From NCBI GenBank assembly GCA_003719395.1, contig RHMC01000068.1, positions 1 through 35,750 on the forward strand: DNA of 35,750 bases. The letters are read 5' to 3'. The notes beneath the pieces were generated by a model. That model saw only the letters and a program-made list of their open reading frames with translations. It did no database searches and was not told the origin of the DNA. The first letter of the stretch is position 1; each line of letters starts with the position of its first letter. Source of the DNA: Streptomyces altiplanensis. GTDB taxonomy: Bacteria; Actinomycetota; Actinomycetes; Streptomycetales; Streptomycetaceae. Made by a program: the position numbers and the translations under genes. Positions 33,209 to 35,750 of the stretch are shown here, one piece after another.

Positions 33209-35614
33209 GTGGGCGGGATCACTCTGGCGAAGACGGCAGCGGCCGGGGCCGTTGAGCCGCCGCCGCCCCCGGTCCAACTCCCGCCCGCGGAAAGGGCCGA
33301 GGACCGGCCCCTCAGCCCGCGCCGCGTCCGGCTGGTCTTCTTCGGGCTGATGCTCGCGCTGCTCCTCGCGGCGCTGGAGCAGATGATCGTGGCCACCGCC
33401 CTGCCGAAGATCGTCGGCGAACTCCAGGGCCTGGACCGGATGTCGTGGGCGATCACCGCCTACCTGCTCACCGCCACGATCGGTCTCCCGGTCTACGGAA
33501 AACTGGGCGATCTGTTCGGCCGCAAAGGCGTCTTCCAGTTCGCCATCGTCATCTTCGTCGTCGGTTCGGCGCTGGCCGGCTGGTCGCGCACCATGGACCA
33601 GCTCATCGCCTTCCGCGCCATCCAGGGCATCGGCGCCGGCGGTCTCATGATCGGCGTCCAGGCGATCATCGCCGACATCGTGCCGCCCCGGGACCGCGGC
33701 CGCTTCATGGGGCTCATCGGCGCTGCCTTCGGCCTCGCGTCGGTGGCGGGGCCGCTGCTCGGCGGGTTCTTCACCGACCACGCGTCCTGGCGCTGGTGCT
33801 TCTACATCAACGTCCCGTTCGGGCTGGTGACCATGGCCGTCATCGCCGTCGTACTGAAGCTTCCGAAGCCGGGCGTACGGCCGCGCCTCGACGTACTCGG
33901 CGCGCTGCTGCTCGCCGCCGCGTCCACCTGCCTGGTCCTGCTCACCAGCTGGGGCGGTACGGAGTACGCCTGGGACTCGCGGGTCGTCCTCGGCCTCGCC
34001 GCGGGGGCCGCCGGAACGACTCTGCTGTTCGTCGTCGTCGAGCACTACGCGCCCGAACCCCTCATGCCCCTGCGGCTGTTCCGCGACTCCGTCTTCACGG
34101 TCACCGGACTCGTCGGCGCGGTCGTCGGCATCGCGCTCTTCGGCGCCGCCAGCTACCTGCCGACGTTCCTCCAGATGGTCGGCGGCGCCAGCGCGACGGA
34201 GTCCGGACTGCTGATGCTGCCGATGATGGGCGGTGTGGTCGTCGCCTCGATCGTCTCGGGACACCTCATCAGCCGCACCGGCCGCTACCGCGTCTACCCG
34301 GTCGTCGGCAGCGCCTGCTCGGTGCTCGGCATGTGGCTGCTGTCCCGGCTGGAGGCCGACACCTCGCGGCTGCACTACAGCGTCTGGATGGCCGTACTGG
34401 GCACGGGCATCGGCCTGGTCATGCCGGTGCTCATCCTCGCCGTGCAGAACTCCGTGCCCCCGGCCGACCTGGGCACCGCCACCAGCGCCAACAACTACTT
34501 CCGGCAGATCGGCGGCAGCATCGGCGCCGCCGTCTTCGGCACCCTCTTCGCGAACCGGCTCGGCGACGCCCTCGCCGAGCGGCTGCCCGCGGGCACCGGC
34601 CTCCCCGATCCGGCGGGCATCACGCCCCAGCTCGTGCACGCCATGGAGCCCGCGCTGCGCGACGCCTACATCGGGGCGTACGCCGAGGCGATGCCGCGGA
34701 TCTTCCTCTACCTCGTGCCGGTGCTCGTCCTCGGCCTGCTCATCGCCTGCTTCCTCAAGGAGAAACCGCTGGTGTCCCACAACGCCCCCGCAGCCGAGCC
34801 CTCCACGATCCCCACGGCCCGCGCCGCCGCCCCGTACCCTGCCGCCCCCTGCCCGGCGGGCGTCCCCGTCTGCGGCACCGTCCAGCACCACGACGGCAGC
34901 GTCGTGCCGCGCGCCGCCCTCACTCTCATCGACGGGTCGGGGCGCCAGGTCGGGCGCGGCGCGAGCGGCGACGACGGGCGGTACGCGCTGAGCGTGGCCG
35001 GATCGGGGTCGTACGTGATGATCGCGGCGGCCGGCGGGCACCAGCCGCAGGCCGTCACCGTCACCGTCGGCGAACGACCCGTCGAACTCGATGTGGTGCT
35101 CGGCGGTGCGGGCCGCCTCGCCGGGACCGTGCGCACCGCGGACGGGACACCGGTGCCCGGCGCCGCCGTGACGCTCACCGACGTACGCGGAGAGGTCGTC
35201 GCGTCGACGCGCAGCGGCCGCGAAGGCGGCTATGTGATCACGGAGCTGGTGGCGGGGGAGTACACCCTGGCGGGGAGCGCCCCGGCGTTCCGGCCCGCCG
35301 CACTGCCGGTGAGCGTGCAGGCCTCGCGGGAGACCAGGCAGGACATCGAACTGGCGGGCGGCGCGATGCTGCGCGGCACCGTACGCGCGACCGGTGGCCG
35401 GCCCGTCGAGGACGCCCGGGTGACGCTGCTCGACGCCGGGGGCAATGTGGTGGACACGCTCACCACGGGGCCCGACGGCACGTTCCGCTTCATCGATCTG
35501 TCGTCCGGCGAGTACACGGTGATCGCCGCGGGCTACCCGCCGGTCGCCACCGTGCTCCAGGTCGCCGGCGGCGGGCGGACCGAACGGGACCTGCAGCTCG
35601 GCCACGCGGACTGA
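33209..35614 (+). CDS. MFS exporter (DHA2, 14 TM) fused to three beta-sandwich repeats
   Basis: An 801-residue fusion. Residues about 45-520 are a 14-helix drug:H+ antiporter of the EmrB/QacA type: LEQMIVATALPKIVGELQGL (motif D1), GKLGDLFGRKGVFQ (motif A), FRAIQGIGAGGLMIG (motif B) and GAAFGLASVAGPLLGGFFTD (motif C). After a Pro/Ala linker come three repeats of about 80 residues, starting near 34870, 35110 and 35360, each with G-T-V-x-x-x-G-x-P-V-x-x-A-x-V-T-L and a G-x-Y-x-I/F...G-x-Y-T block, typical of carboxypeptidase-regulatory-like (CarboxypepD_reg) domains. The GTG at 33209 has GAGGGGAG upstream and is preferred over an ATG at 33167. It is transcribed alone. The substrate is unknown. 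Confidence 0.92.
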   Translation: MGGITLAKTAAAGAVEPPPPPVQLPPAERAEDRPLSPRRVRLVFFGLMLALLLAALEQMIVATALPKIVGELQGLDRMSWAITAYLLTATIGLPVYGKLGDLFGRKGVFQFAIVIFVVGSALAGWSRTMDQLIAFRAIQGIGAGGLMIGVQAIIADIVPPRDRGRFMGLIGAAFGLASVAGPLLGGFFTDHASWRWCFYINVPFGLVTMAVIAVVLKLPKPGVRPRLDVLGALLLAAASTCLVLLTSWGGTEYAWDSRVVLGLAAGAAGTTLLFVVVEHYAPEPLMPLRLFRDSVFTVTGLVGAVVGIALFGAASYLPTFLQMVGGASATESGLLMLPMMGGVVVASIVSGHLISRTGRYRVYPVVGSACSVLGMWLLSRLEADTSRLHYSVWMAVLGTGIGLVMPVLILAVQNSVPPADLGTATSANNYFRQIGGSIGAAVFGTLFANRLGDALAERLPAGTGLPDPAGITPQLVHAMEPALRDAYIGAYAEAMPRIFLYLVPVLVLGLLIACFLKEKPLVSHNAPAAEPSTIPTARAAAPYPAAPCPAGVPVCGTVQHHDGSVVPRAALTLIDGSGRQVGRGASGDDGRYALSVAGSGSYVMIAAAGGHQPQAVTVTVGERPVELDVVLGGAGRLAGTVRTADGTPVPGAAVTLTDVRGEVVASTRSGREGGYVITELVAGEYTLAGSAPAFRPAALPVSVQASRETRQDIELAGGAMLRGTVRATGGRPVEDARVTLLDAGGNVVDTLTTGPDGTFRFIDLSSGEYTVIAAGYPPVATVLQVAGGGRTERDLQLGHAD

Positions 35615-35671
35615 CCTCCGTACGGGCCTCGGACCGCGGGTCCGCGCGGCCTGCCGCGTCACTGCTCCGCA

Positions 35672-35704
35672 CTTCGCCCCCGGGTCCGTTCCCCGGGGGC
35701 GAAG
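35672..35704 (+). terminator. Terminator after the MFS gene
   Basis: Perfect 13 bp stem CTTCGCCCCCGGG / CCCGGGGGCGAAG with a seven-base loop, about 58 bases beyond the stop. Confidence 0.75.
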
Positions 35705-35750
35705 CGGCTGGTCGTGGGCCGTTCGGAGTGGCGCCGGGGGGGCGCGGGCG

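Noticed and set aside
33134..35662. An 842-codon minus-strand open frame opposite the MFS gene
   Set aside because: Its composition (Asp, Gly, His, Arg) is the usual reverse-frame shadow; the plus-strand protein has all MFS motifs.
1..35750. CRISPR arrays, tRNA and rRNA genes
   Set aside because: No regularly spaced direct repeats and no cloverleaf or rRNA-like sequence was seen.

Overview
The window is chromosomal DNA from a Streptomyces or a very close relative. It is strongly GC-rich with GC-biased third codon positions, uses GTG and TTG starts, and carries a set of genes typical of the genus: a gamma-butyrolactone-receptor-type TetR regulator, the bla/blaA/blaB locus, and a ccr-centred ethylmalonyl-CoA block linked to psd and pssA.

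Layout. (1) 44-874: a decayed ISAs1-type transposase. (2) 1079-2914: a divergent regulator pair, an OmpR-type atypical response regulator resembling JadR1 and a JadR2/ScbR-type pseudo-receptor. The 375 bp between them carry two matching autoregulatory-element (ARE) palindromes, one lying inside a near-consensus promoter. (3) 3511-5479: adaptive-response repair genes (Ada/AlkA fusion and Ogt). (4) 5476-9442: a secreted protein of unknown role, an ADP-ribosylglycohydrolase and a glycerate kinase. (5) 9641-12552: a class A lipoprotein beta-lactamase divergent from a LysR regulator (BlaA) and a penicillin-interactive BlaB. (6) 12613-18807: a PucR-type regulator divergent from a five-gene branched-chain-type ABC importer (livF-G-H-M and a binding protein). 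(7) 18882-29766, all leftward: a two-domain 3-hydroxyacyl-CoA dehydrogenase, a TetR regulator, then ccr, ecm, CoA-ester lyase, MaoC hydratase and acyl-CoA dehydrogenase, followed by psd and pssA. (8) 30073-35614: a HEAT-repeat protein, a GNAT acetyltransferase, an APH-type kinase with an internal 33 bp duplication, an SRPBCC protein, and a 14-TM MFS exporter fused to three beta-sandwich repeats.

How the parts work together. The ccr block supplies acetyl-CoA assimilation and ethylmalonyl-/methylmalonyl-CoA extender units. The bla locus is an inducible three-gene resistance circuit. The JadR1/JadR2-like pair looks like the control module of an antibiotic cluster whose biosynthetic genes are not in the window.

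Sequence quality matters here. About 20 single-base insertions or deletions break otherwise intact genes between about 3.7 and 20 kb and between 28.6 and 30.6 kb, including psd and several ABC genes. Correcting them gives a whole number of codons and a normal family length each time, so I treat most as sequencing or assembly errors and annotate full gene spans. The strongest candidates for something new are the ARE-in-promoter regulatory switch, the BlaB sensor with its altered active site, the long leader with inverted repeat before ccr, and the MFS/beta-sandwich fusion.
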